Origin: Rhynchopus sp. YZ270_cl-10
Taxonomy: Eukaryota; Euglenozoa; Diplonemea; Diplonemida; Diplonemidae
Reading direction: 5' to 3'
NCBI GenBank assembly: GCA_964035575.1
Contig: OZ037836.1
Location: 1,240,001-1,304,000 of the forward strand
DNA: 64,000 nt
Each line of letters opens with the position of its first letter. The first letter of the stretch is position 1. The position numbers were made by a program, and so were the translations under genes. The notes below the pieces were generated by a model. The model was not told the origin of the DNA and ran no database searches. It saw only the letters and a program-made list of their open reading frames with translations. Of the stretch, positions 40,255-50,565 are shown in pieces.

Positions 40255-42558
40255 CTAATGCAGAACGGCAGTGTGGTAATTTACACCAAATTTCACTGGC
40301 TGGCAGCCGTTTTGCAGGATATTGCCTAAGTGCTCAATCGTGCTGGCCACCTTCGTTGTGTCCATTTCCTGGAGCTTCGCCATGCCCTTCTCAGCGTCGT
40401 GCACCTTCCCATTCTTCATATCCAGGCACAGCTCGTTTAGCTTCCCCTCTACCGTCTCGCCATCGTCAATCTCGTACATCCACTCCTTTTCGTCGTCCTG
40501 CTTTTTACCACAGTAACTGTACACTACGTCTGTGCTTTTTGCGTTTGCAAATCTCACCAAATCGCAGGCCCTCCACAGGAATAGGGAACGGGTCTGCTCA
40601 CTAATCTTTTTGGTGCATAAATAAGGCGAGTCGTGGTAGCAGGCCAGAGCAGCGAGGAGGTTGGCCTGCACCCTGGCGTCGGTTAGCGTCGCGACAGTGC
40701 GAATGGCATCACCTCCTGCCGATCCTGTTACGCCTTGGCCGACGGCGCAACCTACTGTCACACTACCAGTGAAAGCCATACTCTTTACAAGGCCGACTGC
40801 TTCTGCGACGTTGTTGAGGTTCACAAACCCGTCGCGGCCCCACACTATGTTAAACGTTTCGCTGGAAATCTGGTCAAGGACGCCTTTCAACGAGAGCGTC
40901 GCTGCTGAGAGCCGCTCCATAAACTCGCAGTGCAAAGGGTGGATTTTGTCGCATTCTTTGTCAGAGTGGCGGTGGGCGACTTTGACACTCATTACTGCAA
41001 GGTGCTTTTTGAAGTCAAATGTGCGGACCCCCATATTCTGACGGACCACCACAGAGCGTACGGTGCTGTCAAGGGTGTGGGTAGTGCCCTGGGAGTTGAT
41101 TCGGGTTGACTGGGCCGATTCCGAGTCCGGTTCTTCTTCGTCATCGTCGGCGAATAAGGCTTGAGGCATGTACGATTTGATGACTTTCATTTGCTTGAGA
41201 AGTGTAATGAAAGTAAGTTGTAAGGTTCGGATCTCGCTCCAGCCGGACATGATAACAGAGGATTCGTCCATTTTGAATTCCGATAGGAGGTCGAGCTCGA
41301 TGGCGAGTCTGCGGAGCGGGGCAATGAAGAAGTAGATGACGATTGCGGAGAGAAACGCCTTCACCACCAGCACCGAGATGTACATCACCAGCAGCCACCG
41401 CCCGGTGTTGTTGATATCCTCCAGGAAGATCTCCTCTGGGAGCAGGATCACCACACACCAACGCAGATTTTTCCTTTGAATCGTGCTGATCGACAGGAAA
41501 TGCTTCGTTCCTTCCACCGAAAGCTGGTCAGAAACACCGGTCACACCCTCCCACGACCCAAAATTCTCCACCACAAAAAAATGCGTTCTTTTAATGTACG
41601 ACACCTGAGTAGTGTTGACCGGAACAAACTCGATGGTACCTGGCGCAACACATTCGTCACCAAGCATGGGTACCGACACCAACGCTGAGGTCCGACAATA
41701 CAGCAACGGGGTGTTGTCCGAGGTGCCAATAATCGCCTGCACACCCCCTTGACGAAGCACATCCTTGACATCCACGACGAACGCTTTGTACCCCAACGGC
41801 AGCTGCACGTTGCGGAGCAACTCCCCTGCGAACCCTAGCGCCATATCAATCGTGGTCACTCCCATCAACCCTGACTTCGTGTAGGACACTGTCGACTCCG
41901 ACAACATGGTGACCGGGGTTTGCGATCCCATCGTGTAGATAGACGTCCATGCTTTGTCATTAGGTATCGCAGCATTGCACACTGTGTACCATTCCTGCTC
42001 CGAACTATTATAGTCCGGCTCCATATAGAGCAGCCGTGCAGCAGGGAGGCTGCCCTCATGCAGCAGAGGCAGGGTGGTGTTGAAGTCGTACAGCTGGACC
42101 TTCCCGGCAGCGCTGGTGTTGCTGGACCAATAGCCTTTGTGGATTCCGACTGAATCCGTGTAGACCCCGTGGAGATGGCCCATTTTTGTTGTCATGGAAA
42201 CTGTCGTAATCGATTTACGATAGGCGTCGAGCTGCATTTTGAATATCCCCATAAAGTGTGTAACGTTGTGCTCTGAGAGGGAGCCGTCCGTGAACAACCC
42301 TGCATTCATCAGTGTAACGGTTTCGGCTACCTCAAGGTGGTGCTGCATGCTGTCTTTGATGTGGCTGCGAATCTCCGTCATGAGTTTGTCGGACAGATCG
42401 TTAATCGCGTCTGTCGCGGAGTCGGAGGACACCTTCCACGTGACCAGGCCCGAAGCGTACATAAAAAGCATCAACGCAGACAGCACAAAGCGCAGCGAGA
42501 ACACAGTCCGTACCACAACGTTCCGTGTGTCCACCACGCGTTCGACTTCGTCCTGCAT
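40255..42558 (-). CDS. dCache receptor with degenerate cyclase-like domain
   Basis: 767 residues, intronless. First membrane segment about 17-40 (VFSLRFVLSALMLFMYASGL), then a large extracellular region with a dCache-type sensor fold (about 45-385; SSEQEWYTV and GLMGVTTIDMAL are typical). Second membrane segment about 395-425, a HAMP-like helix, the IKSYMPQALF motif, and a C-terminal region (about 530-690) resembling the class III cyclase fold (SSETFNIVWG; SVTVGCAVGQGVTGSAGGDAIRTVATLTDARVQANLL). The usual metal-binding Asp pattern and the substrate-specifying residues are not evident, so it may be a pseudoenzyme. Such dCache-cyclase receptors are common in Euglenozoa. Likely a plasma-membrane sensor; its ligand is unknown. 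Confidence 0.75.
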   Translation of the reverse strand: MQDEVERVVDTRNVVVRTVFSLRFVLSALMLFMYASGLVTWKVSSDSATDAINDLSDKLMTEIRSHIKDSMQHHLEVAETVTLMNAGLFTDGSLSEHNVTHFMGIFKMQLDAYRKSITTVSMTTKMGHLHGVYTDSVGIHKGYWSSNTSAAGKVQLYDFNTTLPLLHEGSLPAARLLYMEPDYNSSEQEWYTVCNAAIPNDKAWTSIYTMGSQTPVTMLSESTVSYTKSGLMGVTTIDMALGFAGELLRNVQLPLGYKAFVVDVKDVLRQGGVQAIIGTSDNTPLLYCRTSALVSVPMLGDECVAPGTIEFVPVNTTQVSYIKRTHFFVVENFGSWEGVTGVSDQLSVEGTKHFLSISTIQRKNLRWCVVILLPEEIFLEDINNTGRWLLVMYISVLVVKAFLSAIVIYFFIAPLRRLAIELDLLSEFKMDESSVIMSGWSEIRTLQLTFITLLKQMKVIKSYMPQALFADDDEEEPDSESAQSTRINSQGTTHTLDSTVRSVVVRQNMGVRTFDFKKHLAVMSVKVAHRHSDKECDKIHPLHCEFMERLSAATLSLKGVLDQISSETFNIVWGRDGFVNLNNVAEAVGLVKSMAFTGSVTVGCAVGQGVTGSAGGDAIRTVATLTDARVQANLLAALACYHDSPYLCTKKISEQTRSLFLWRACDLVRFANAKSTDVVYSYCGKKQDDEKEWMYEIDDGETVEGKLNELCLDMKNGKVHDAEKGMAKLQEMDTTKVASTIEHLGNILQNGCQPVKFGVNYHTAVLH

Positions 42559-43084
42559 AGTATAAAGAGAGAGAGTGTAATATGTGTAGCTTTGCTGGGA
42601 ACATGGTAGGGAAAGGAATATAAAATGACTCTAAGCCTTGGTCACCTTAAACAAAAGGTAGTGTTGAAATACAAAGCCCTCTCGTGAAACAGTGTACCTT
42701 GGTATGACCAGGCTGTACCGGGGATGGACACCCAACCCATGCAGTCCTACATCCATTTCGTGGTTTACATCTGATTTGTGCTACTCCTGCTTCCACTCAA
42801 GCCAGATGAACGGGGAGCATTGCAAACACGGGGATGCTGTATGCTGTCTTTAATTTGGCTACGAATCTCTGTCATAGTTTTGTCGGACAGATCGTGTCCC
42901 TTCTTGCAACTCTATGAAGGTTTAGGGTGGGACGGCTTCCCGTACGTCATGGGAAGTGGTATGACAAAGGTCGCAGTGGAAGCGGTTGGGTGTCACCGTA
43001 ATGGATCAAAAGACACTTACACGAGTAAGTCACTCTTCGAAGGTAGGTCCAGGTCAGGACACCTAGCCACACAGAGGAGGGGAA
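42559..43084. other. Receptor 5' flank with a copied receptor fragment
   Basis: Contains the ATAAAATGACTCTAAGCCTT motif (42620-42639), about 60 bp upstream of the ATG, and a ~60-bp fragment of the receptor coding sequence at 42836-42898. Confidence 0.6.
42836..42898 (-). pseudogene. Fragment of a receptor paralogue
   Basis: Matches 42345-42405 of the receptor coding region (encoding around SDKLMTEIRSHIKDSMQHH) with several substitutions. It is too short to function and marks the remains of a second receptor copy or a local duplication. Confidence 0.75.
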
Positions 43085-43640
43085 AAGTTGGGAGCAGCTT
43101 TTCGCCTTCAGACCCCCGACTTCAGATCTCTCACCTCTCCACCCCCTCTCCCTGAACCAGCGCCCTTCACAGACGTTCCCTCCTCACGAAAGCAAACCCA
43201 CCTTCCCCTGCCCCTCTCACGCACCGTTACCTGCCCCGTTCTGCACAAGAAACCCGCACAGCCTCCACGCTGTCTCCACCCACCCCACGCAAGGAAGAAC
43301 GCCAAAGGTGTTCTCGTGCTGCAACCACAGACAAGCTGAGGTGCCAGACAAATGCACGAAAGCACCCCACCGCCAGACACAGCTTCCCTCCCATCATCAC
43401 CACAAAACGATCGAGGGAAGCGCCACACCCAAACCCCCCACACTCACAACTCCACCCCCCACAAGGACAGCCGTTCAACATCAAAGCGCCTCAAAACAAA
43501 GCGCATCCTCCCCCCTGAGTCCCCCCAGTCACATCATCAAGTGAAAGCACGCCAGCAGTGCATCAGAGCACACAACGGAAGCCACTCGCCTCCGTCATCA
43601 CACCTCACACCTCTTCGTGCAAGCTACCAAGAAGACAGTG
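43085..43640. repeat. Shared C-rich spacer of the type-B array
   Basis: A ~560-bp C-rich block repeated at 49690-50265, 60045-60560 and, split by an insertion, about 57320-58545. It separates one type-B gene's 3' flank from the next gene's 5' flank. Its open frames are Pro/His/Thr-rich or Gly-rich and differ between copies by small indels, so I treat it as non-coding. Confidence 0.75.
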
Positions 43641-43965
43641 AAAGACCATGTGGTGTCGACTTCAGTAGTATTTAATTACAGCAAAAAGGGGGGTTGGGCG
43701 GGGAGGTACGTTGTAATGAATAAGACATGGGTTTTTGTGGGTATTCTTTTGCAGCACAGAGTAAAATAACACAATGTGTGGAACGTCTTGCTCAGCACAG
43801 CTCTCCTCTCGCACCAAGTAGTAGTCTGTGCCACGGTGAGCAAGACTGTGCCCCTCTTCTTCTCCGAACCAGAGGACGCAAGCAGACATACTGCCAGAGA
43901 CCCTCCACCTCGGGGAGGTGCTGCCCTCCCACCAACACACCACGTCGTCATTGTGCGTGTCTCCG

Positions 43966-44817
43966 TCACTTCTGGCTTTGCTCGGGGGATTCGTCTCTGC
44001 TTCGTTTCGGACGTGCTTCAACCACAAGCTTACTCAGCTTCATGTCGACAACAAGATGCCTCAGCTCGCTGTTCATCACTTCGTCGGACACAACACTGCT
44101 GCAGCCGGAAAGGTAAATGCTCGTCAACGAAGTGCAGAACGCGGCAAATTGCGTAGTGTTACCAGTAAAAGGTTCCACACCAACCTGCGTCAGGTTGCTG
44201 AGTGGTGATAAATCTAGGGTGGTTAAGCTAGTGCACCTGTAAAGAAAGGTGCCACCCACCTGCCTCACATTGCTGAATGGTGACAAATCCAGGGTGGCTA
44301 AGCTCCCGCAGTACGCAAGGAAGGCCCTACCAACCTGCGTCACATTGCTCAACCCAGAGAGGTCGATACTTGTCAACGAGGTGCACTCTGCCAGGAAGCT
44401 GTCTCCAATGTGAGTCACAATGGACTCAGCACTGAGATCAAGTCTCGTCAACGAAGTGCGTCCCAAGAAGTATTTCGGAATGACAGTCGCAACCTCCGCC
44501 TGCAGAAGCAAACACGCCACCTCAGGATCCTCCACACTCTCCAACTTCTCGGCTGTGATGTCGGTAACACCCAACGCATGAAGCTCTGCAATGGCTTCTT
44601 GCTTCTGCGTCTTCGTGAGGATGATTGTGTCACCAGCACTCAGCTGCGTCATGTCCGCTCCTTCTCCCATCGCTTCGTCTCCGAAACTCATGCAAAAGCC
44701 GTCTTCAGGCAACCCCATTGCAGACGCCACCTTCCGCCGCAAGCCTTCCACTGTGTCATCCTCACCCACCTCGACTGTGTGCTGATTCGTGTCGAAACCC
44801 TTGATGTTCAGGTCCAT
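43966..44817 (-). CDS. Ubl-LRR protein, type B copy 2
   Basis: 283 residues with Ubl 1-70, linker and five LRRs. The tail stops at SPEQSQK: a CGA-to-TGA change (CAGAAGTGACGG) removes the last basic residues RRRHAQ present in most copies. The 5' flank belongs to the group shared with copy 4. The start is placed at the family Met after AACAAAGAC. Confidence 0.85.
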   Translation of the reverse strand: MDLNIKGFDTNQHTVEVGEDDTVEGLRRKVASAMGLPEDGFCMSFGDEAMGEGADMTQLSAGDTIILTKTQKQEAIAELHALGVTDITAEKLESVEDPEVACLLLQAEVATVIPKYFLGRTSLTRLDLSAESIVTHIGDSFLAECTSLTSIDLSGLSNVTQVGRAFLAYCGSLATLDLSPFSNVRQVGGTFLYRCTSLTTLDLSPLSNLTQVGVEPFTGNTTQFAAFCTSLTSIYLSGCSSVVSDEVMNSELRHLVVDMKLSKLVVEARPKRSRDESPEQSQK

Positions 44818-45300
44818 GTCTTTGTTGTGGTTTTGTGTTCTGATCTCTGTGTGTGGCGGGGTGCTTGGGGGTAATGAGGTGTGAAAACAATGAAGTAAGT
44901 GCATAATTATCGGGGCTCATCGGAGCCACTGTGCAATGAGGCCTATTCGATTTGGGTTGTGTTCCGGCTGGGCACCTCCTCCTGTTTCCCTGTGGAGGTA
45001 AATGACTCGTAAACAATAGTGCTGGCAATGCGGCTGGGCTGCTCATTCTGTTCTCTGTCTTTGCTGCTGTGCGTTGTGGGGTCATCTGCACAGATCGAGA
45101 ATACGTGAAGAACACACGGGCAGAAGGAGACAAGAAGAAGGCAGACATGTTGCCACTGAGACGATAGAGGTGCAAGACAAAGGGGACACCTCTGTGTGCA
45201 GAACTGTATGCTGCAAGGCTGTGATGGGATGGGAGGGATGTCTCTCTCTGTGGGGGTGGAAAAATGGCAAATCAAAGGGACTGAAATTCGCAAAAACAAT
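44818..45300 (-). promoter_or_regulatory. Type-B 5' flank, variant P3
   Basis: About 480 bp nearly identical to 51631-52095 upstream of copy 4, and unlike the flanks of other copies beyond the first 40 bp. Probably carries the promoter or RNA-processing signals of these two genes. Confidence 0.7.
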
Positions 45301-45764
45301 TTCGTTTTTCATCTTTTCTTGGGGAGGAGGCACAATGTAAAACCAAACGGTCTTTGTTACTAAGGTAATGAGCATCTTGCCTCACGAAACATGCTCGTGT
45401 CTCACGTGCACACATTCGTGCCCAATACCATGCTTGCCCCGTCTATGACGTTACGGCTGTTCACAGAGGTAGCCCACCCTACCTAGACACCTATGAACGG
45501 ATCACAGAGGCCCAACAACCTTCGTATCTTCAAAACATCGTGGGCAGGTGGAAGTGTGCCAGCAGATATGAGGTTTGAGCTTCTTGGAACTGAAAAACAA
45601 AGTTGAAAATACCCCCCAAAGCTGCACCTCTACCCCACGAGGCCTAGTTGTCGTTATGCCTCGTGGTATTCTGGGGTGCTTGGCGTGCTTGGGGTGCTTG
45701 GGGTGCTTCGTCTGTACTAAGATATTTTTTAAGAAAATTTTGTTCGTCATTGTGCGTGTTTCCG
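45301..45764. other. Intergenic, nothing recognised
   Basis: Contains a short GGGGTGCTTG tandem repeat (45673-45710) and a 9-bp hairpin (CCACGAGGC with its complement). Shared type-B 3' flank is cut off at about 45745, just downstream of the copy 3 stop. Confidence 0.5.
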
Positions 45765-46461
45765 TCACTTCTGGCTTTGCTCGGGGGATTCGTCTCTGCT
45801 TCGTTTCGGACGTGCTTCAACCACAAGCTTACTCAGCTTCTTGTCCTTCCTCACTTCGTTGGACACAACACTGCTGCAGCCGGAAAGGTAAATGCTCGTC
45901 AACGAAGTGCAGTTCGCAGCAAAACGCGTCCCTGGTAAACTGCTATGAATCTGCGTCACATTGCTGAGTGGTGACAAACCCAGAGATGTTAAACTGCTGC
46001 AGTTCGCGAGGAAATATGCACCCACCTGCGTCACGTTGTTGAGTGGTGATAAATCGATGTTGGTTAAGCTGCTGCACTCGAAAAGAAAGCACGCACCAAC
46101 CTGCGTCACATTGCGGAGTGCAGATAAATCGACGTTGGTTAAGCTCGTGCAGGTAGAAAGAAAGCTGTTACCAACCTGCGTCACATTGCTCAACCCAGAG
46201 AGCTTGATGCTTGTCAACGAAGTGCAGTTGCACAGGAACCTGTCTCCAATGCGAGTCACAATGGACTCAGCACTGAGATCAAGTCTCGTCAACGAAGTGC
46301 CTGACAAGAAGTAATTCGGAATGACAGTCGCAACCTCCGCCTGCAGAAGCAAACACGCCACCTCAGGATCCTCCACACTCTCCAACTTCTCGGCTGTGAT
46401 GTCGGTCACACCCAACGCATGAAGCTCTGCAATGGCTTCGTACTTCTTCGTCTTCGTGAGG
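45765..46461 (-). pseudogene. Type-B copy 3, 3' part (split gene)
   Basis: Linker, six LRRs and a tail ending SQK, like copy 2. The N-terminal Ubl half lies at 49125-49340, separated by a 2.66-kb insertion. The break falls in the codons for LTKTKK, just after the Ubl. The two halves overlap by the 19-bp target duplication CTTCTTCGTCTTCGTGAGG. Unless the insertion is spliced out, no full Ubl-LRR protein is made. Confidence 0.85.
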
Positions 46462-47149
46462 TAGGGGTCCGTTTTAGGTCTCTGGCAGGCCGGGCCTTCT
46501 TTCTGTGGCCTTCCCAACCAAAAGACCCCCAAAAAACACAGGTACCTGCTGCGTTTAATGGCACTTTACCCCAGTCCCTGGAACAGATCGGCAAGCCGAC
46601 CAGCCCAGGTATGCATGCCAACACTACTGGGGGTGCACTGTTCGATAGCATAAAAGAAAAGTCAAAAAGTCAAAAAGACAAGAAGGTCAAACAAAATAGG
46701 TACTTCGAACAGGGCTGACAGGAGGGGATTCTCACCCGAGGTTCGGTGCCTGTCAGGCTGCGATTAGTGGTTCTGGGTGATTCCCTTCTTCCTAGCCACC
46801 GTTACCGCGGTGCCCGCACCGTAAGAGAGTGGGGACGGTTCACGACCGTTCGTACGCGTCAGCAAAAGTAGGGGTCGGAGTCCAGGCCCGAACCGGAAAC
46901 ATTAACCTCCGTTTTTCGAAACATTAAAAAGTAAAAATGAAAAAGAAAAATCAACAGCAAGAGCAGTGTTGCTGTAAAAGAAACAGCAGCACCGTCAGCT
47001 AACATGTCCACACAATATGGCAGACGGCCACACAAAATTCCCCTGATTTGTACAGAGAAAGTTGTAACTTCTTCCTTACAAGTAAGGGAGTGCCGGCAGG
47101 GAAGGAGTTACAACAAACAGTGAACAAACTCAAGTACCAGCCTTTCCGC

Positions 47150-48500
47150 GTAGCACAGACCCTACATTTGGTAGTTGGTCTGCCCTACTGCCTCATCTGC
47201 ACCGTAGCTGGACGCCACGGCGACAACTCCTTCATCTTCAACGTACCAAAGCACGTGAAAATAGAACAAAAACAAACAGATTGGAAAAACAACAGAGCAT
47301 GTACCTGCAGATCCACAGTTGTTTCACGTACAGTGCATACACCCTGAAAGTTTAACCTCTTCCTTCTAGCACAGACGTTGGTCTGCCCTACTGCCTCATC
47401 TGCACCGTAGCTGGACGCCACGGCGACAACTCCTTCATCTCCAACGTACCAAAGCACGTGAAAATAGAACAAAAATAAACACAATGGAAAAACAGCAGAG
47501 CATGTACCTGCAGATCCACAGTTGTTTCACGTACAATGCATACACCCTGAAAGCTTAACCTCTTCCTTCTAGCACAGACGTTGGTCTGCCCTACTGCCTC
47601 ATCTGCACCGTAGCTGGACGCCACGGCGACAACTCCTTCATCTCCAACGTACCAAAGCACGTGAAAATAGAACAAAAATAAACACAATGGAAAAACAGCA
47701 GAGCATGTACCTGCAGATCCACAGTTGTTTCACGTACAGTGCATACACCCTGAAAGTTTAACCTCTTCCTTCTAGCACAGACGTTGGTCTGCCCTACTGC
47801 CTCATCTGCACCGTAGCTGGACGCCACGGCGACAACTCCTTCATCTCCAACGTACCAAAGCACGTGAAAATAGAACAAAAATAAACACAATGGAAAAACA
47901 GCAGAGCATGTACCTGCAGATCCACAGTTGTTTCACGTACAGTGCATACACCCTGAAAGCTTAACCTCTTCCTTCTAGCACAGACGTTGGTCTGCCCTAC
48001 TGCCTCTTCTGCACCGTAGCTGAGCCACGGCGACAACTCCTTCATCTATCAACGTACCAAAGCACGTGAAAATAGAACAAAAATAAACACATTGGAAAAA
48101 CAGCAGAGCATGTACCTGCAGATCCACAGTTGTTTCACGTACAGTGCATACACCCTGAAAGCTTAACCTCTTCCTTCTAGCACAGACGTTGGTCTGCCCT
48201 ACTGCCTCTTCTGCACCGTAGCTGAGCCACGGCGACAACTCCTTCATCTATCAACGTACCAAAGCACGTGAAAATAGAACAAAAATAAACACATTGGAAA
48301 AACAGCAGAGCATGTACCTGCAGATCCACAGTTGTTTCACGTACAATGCATACACCCTGAAAGTTTAACCTCTTCCTTCTAGCACAGACGTTGGTCTGCC
48401 CTACTACTTCTTCTGCACCGTAGCTGAATGCCACGGCGACAACTTGTACCCACCTGCGAATGAATGTTCGCAGATCCCTTCTTCTACTAACTTATAAAAA
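47150..48500 (-). repeat. 203-bp exon-like tandem repeat array
   Basis: About six and a half units with periods of 203, 203, 203, 202 and 202 bp, then degenerate units to about 48720. Each minus-strand unit has a short open segment encoding a peptide like CTVRETTVDLQ followed by GTACATG, which looks like a 5' splice site, and upstream a GCTAG that could be a 3' splice site. Because 203 is not divisible by 3, unspliced frames break in every unit. Confidence 0.85.
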
Positions 48501-48844
48501 CGTAAAAACAGACCAAAAACTACAACATGCCACACTGAATTAACGACAGAGCACGCACCTGCAGATCCACAGATGTTTCACTACGGTGTACACAGCCTGA
48601 GGTTAAACACATAACACAAGAATTCTACTACGGCAAAAAGATGAAAACTGAACTGAACTGAACAAAACTACAACACACCACACTGAATACACAAGAGCAC
48701 GTACCTGCTGATCCACAGTTGTTTCACATACAGTGTACGCACCAACAAAGCAACAAAACGTTCCCATGCGGTCAAACGACAACACAGGAACAGCAACAAT
48801 ATTCCGTCACCAGTAGAGACACCGGCAACGCTTCCTTCTTGTAC

Positions 48845-48994
48845 CTGGGATCCCCTCATCGGCATCAACACACTCCCAGTCACCGCACAGGTAACAGATC
48901 CTTGAAACCCCTCGAAGGGGTTTGCGTAGCCTACATAAGCTGGTGATCTGCCCGAAATTGACTGTGATGTTGTGTTAATAACCAGGGTTCCCAC
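48845..48994 (-). CDS. Possible exon upstream of the repeat array
   Basis: A 50-codon open segment of balanced composition (TTSQSISGRSPAYVGYANPF) ending at a GTACAAG splice-like site in phase 0. It lies 5' of the degenerate repeat at 48709 that also encodes a TVCETTVDQQ peptide. It may be the first visible exon of a gene carried by the insertion. No homologue is recognised and the start is uncertain. Confidence 0.3.
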
Positions 48995-49124
48995 GTCGGC
49001 TTGTTCCTCCTCCGGTCCCGAGCGAATCCATCATTGGAGAGGCGGCCGCCCACGCTGACTCAGTACCATGCGAACACGGCGTCCAGGGGCCCCACTTGGC
49101 GGTTGGTCAGACGTTAATTGCCCC

Positions 49125-49340
49125 CTTCTTCGTCTTCGTGAGGATGATTGTGTCACCAGCACTCAGCTGCGTCATGTCCGCTCCTTCTCCCATCGCTTCG
49201 TCTCCGAAACTCATGCAAAAGCTGTCTTCAGGCAACCCCATTGCAGTCGCCACCTTCCGCCGCAAGCCCTCCACTGTGTCATCTGCACCCACCTCGACTG
49301 TGTGCTGATTCGTGTCGAAACCCTTGATGTTCACGTCCAT
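49125..49340 (-). pseudogene. Type-B copy 3, Ubl half
   Basis: Intact Ubl domain from the family Met to LTKTKK, followed immediately by insertion sequence that ends the frame after GAINV. Without the LRRs it could still yield a ~78-residue free Ubl protein. Its 5' flank matches that of copy 7. Confidence 0.85.
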
Positions 49341-49680
49341 GTCTTTGTTGTGGTTTTGTGTTGTGATCTCTGTGTGTGGTGGTGGGGTGTGGAGGACAAC
49401 AAACCTGGGGTCGTTTTCAAGAACCTTGCCCACCAACACTGTGGGGAGAAGGGGTTCGAAAGGGCAAGAACACGACCGTTTTGGTCCTAGAAATTTAGGG
49501 GGAAAGGAATTATTGTGCTCGGTTGTGTGCACATGCGTATCGAACGTATGGCTCCAGGTGTGTCGGTTGGTTAGGGGTAACCGCACATATCATCCTCACA
49601 AATAAGGCAACAACGGAACACCGAAATGACAACTTCGCAAACGTTGTCTCAGCACACATCCAAGGATATGCAACACAACG
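49341..49680 (-). promoter_or_regulatory. Type-B 5' flank, variant P2
   Basis: Nearly identical to 59684-60040 upstream of copy 7, covering a stretch with GGTCCTAGAAATTTAGGGGG and AACATCGTATGT-like words. It marks a segmental duplication that included both promoter and gene. Confidence 0.7.
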
Positions 49681-49689
49681 ATGCCCACT

Positions 49690-50265
49690 GTCCCTCTCCC
49701 CGACCCACAACCCCCGACTTCAGATCTCTCACCTCTCCACCCCCTCTCCCTGAACCAGCGCCCTTCACAGACGTTCCCTCCTCACGAAAGCAAACCCACC
49801 TTCCCCTGCCCCATGCACCTTTACCTGCCCCGTTCTGCACAAGAAACCCGCACAGCCTCCACGCTGTCTCCACCCACCCCACGCAAGGAAGAACGCCAAA
49901 GGTGTTCTCGTGCTGCAACCACAGACAAGCTGAGGTGCCAGACAAATGCACGAAAGCACCCCACCGCCAGACACAGCTTCCCCTCCCACCATCACCACAA
50001 AGGATCGAGGGAAGCGCCACACCCAAACCCCCCAAACTCACAACACTGTCCACCTCCACCTCCCACAAAGACAGCCGTTCACCCCAAGCACAGCAAAGCG
50101 CCTCAAAACAAAGCGCATCCTCCCCCCTGAGTCCCCCCAGTCACACCATCAAGTGAAAGCACGCCATCAGTGCATCGGAGCACACAACGGAAGCCACTCG
50201 CCTCCGTCATCACACCTCACACCTCTTCGTGCAAAGCTACCAAGAAGACAGTGAAAGACCACGTG
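49690..50265. repeat. Shared C-rich spacer, copy 2
   Basis: Same block as 43085-43640 with small indels. It is followed by the conserved G-run and type-B 3' flank leading to the copy 4 stop codon. Confidence 0.75.
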
Positions 50266-50565
50266 GTGTCAACGAGTTCAGAGTGATGAATTGCAGAAAA
50301 AAAAAGGGGGGTTGGGAGGGGAAGTACGTTGTAATGAATAAGACATGGGTTTTTGTGGGGATTCTTTTGCAGCACAGAGTAAAAGAACACAATGTGTGGA
50401 ACGTCTTGCTCAGCACAGCTCTCCTCTCGCACCAAGTAGTAGTCTGTGCCACGGTGAGCAAGACTGTGCCCCTCTTCTTCTCCGAACCAGAGGACGCAAG
50501 CAGACATACTGCCAGAGACCCTCCACCTCGGGGAGGTGCTGCCCTCCCACCAACACACCACGCCG

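Larger units (their letters stand above)
46462..49124 (-). mobile_element. 2.66-kb insertion with 19-bp target duplication
   Basis: Flanked by exact 19-bp direct repeats (46443-46461 and 49125-49143) within a type-B LRR gene. No terminal inverted repeats and no poly(A), but the 46462 end is rich in potential structure (stem CTGACAGG with CCTGTCAG at about 46717-46760). The body is a ~203-bp tandem array plus possible exons on the minus strand. A long target duplication without TIRs is typical of target-primed retrotransposition of an RNA with a structured 3' end (inference). No RT is encoded, so it would be non-autonomous. Confidence 0.75.

Noticed and set aside
46717-46880. Structured-looking segment as an rRNA or tRNA fragment
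   Set aside because: Some words resemble rRNA, but no extended match or cloverleaf could be drawn; treated as part of the insertion.
47150-48500. 203-bp tandem array as a CRISPR or an rRNA/spliced-leader gene array
   Set aside because: No spacers, no match to rRNA, and no Sm site or leader-like exon that I can recognise; exon-like content fits better.
49626-50156. Pro/His/Thr-rich frames in the C-rich spacer (also 43088, 57243, 59969)
   Set aside because: Frames shift between the near-identical spacer copies through indels, so coding selection is not evident.
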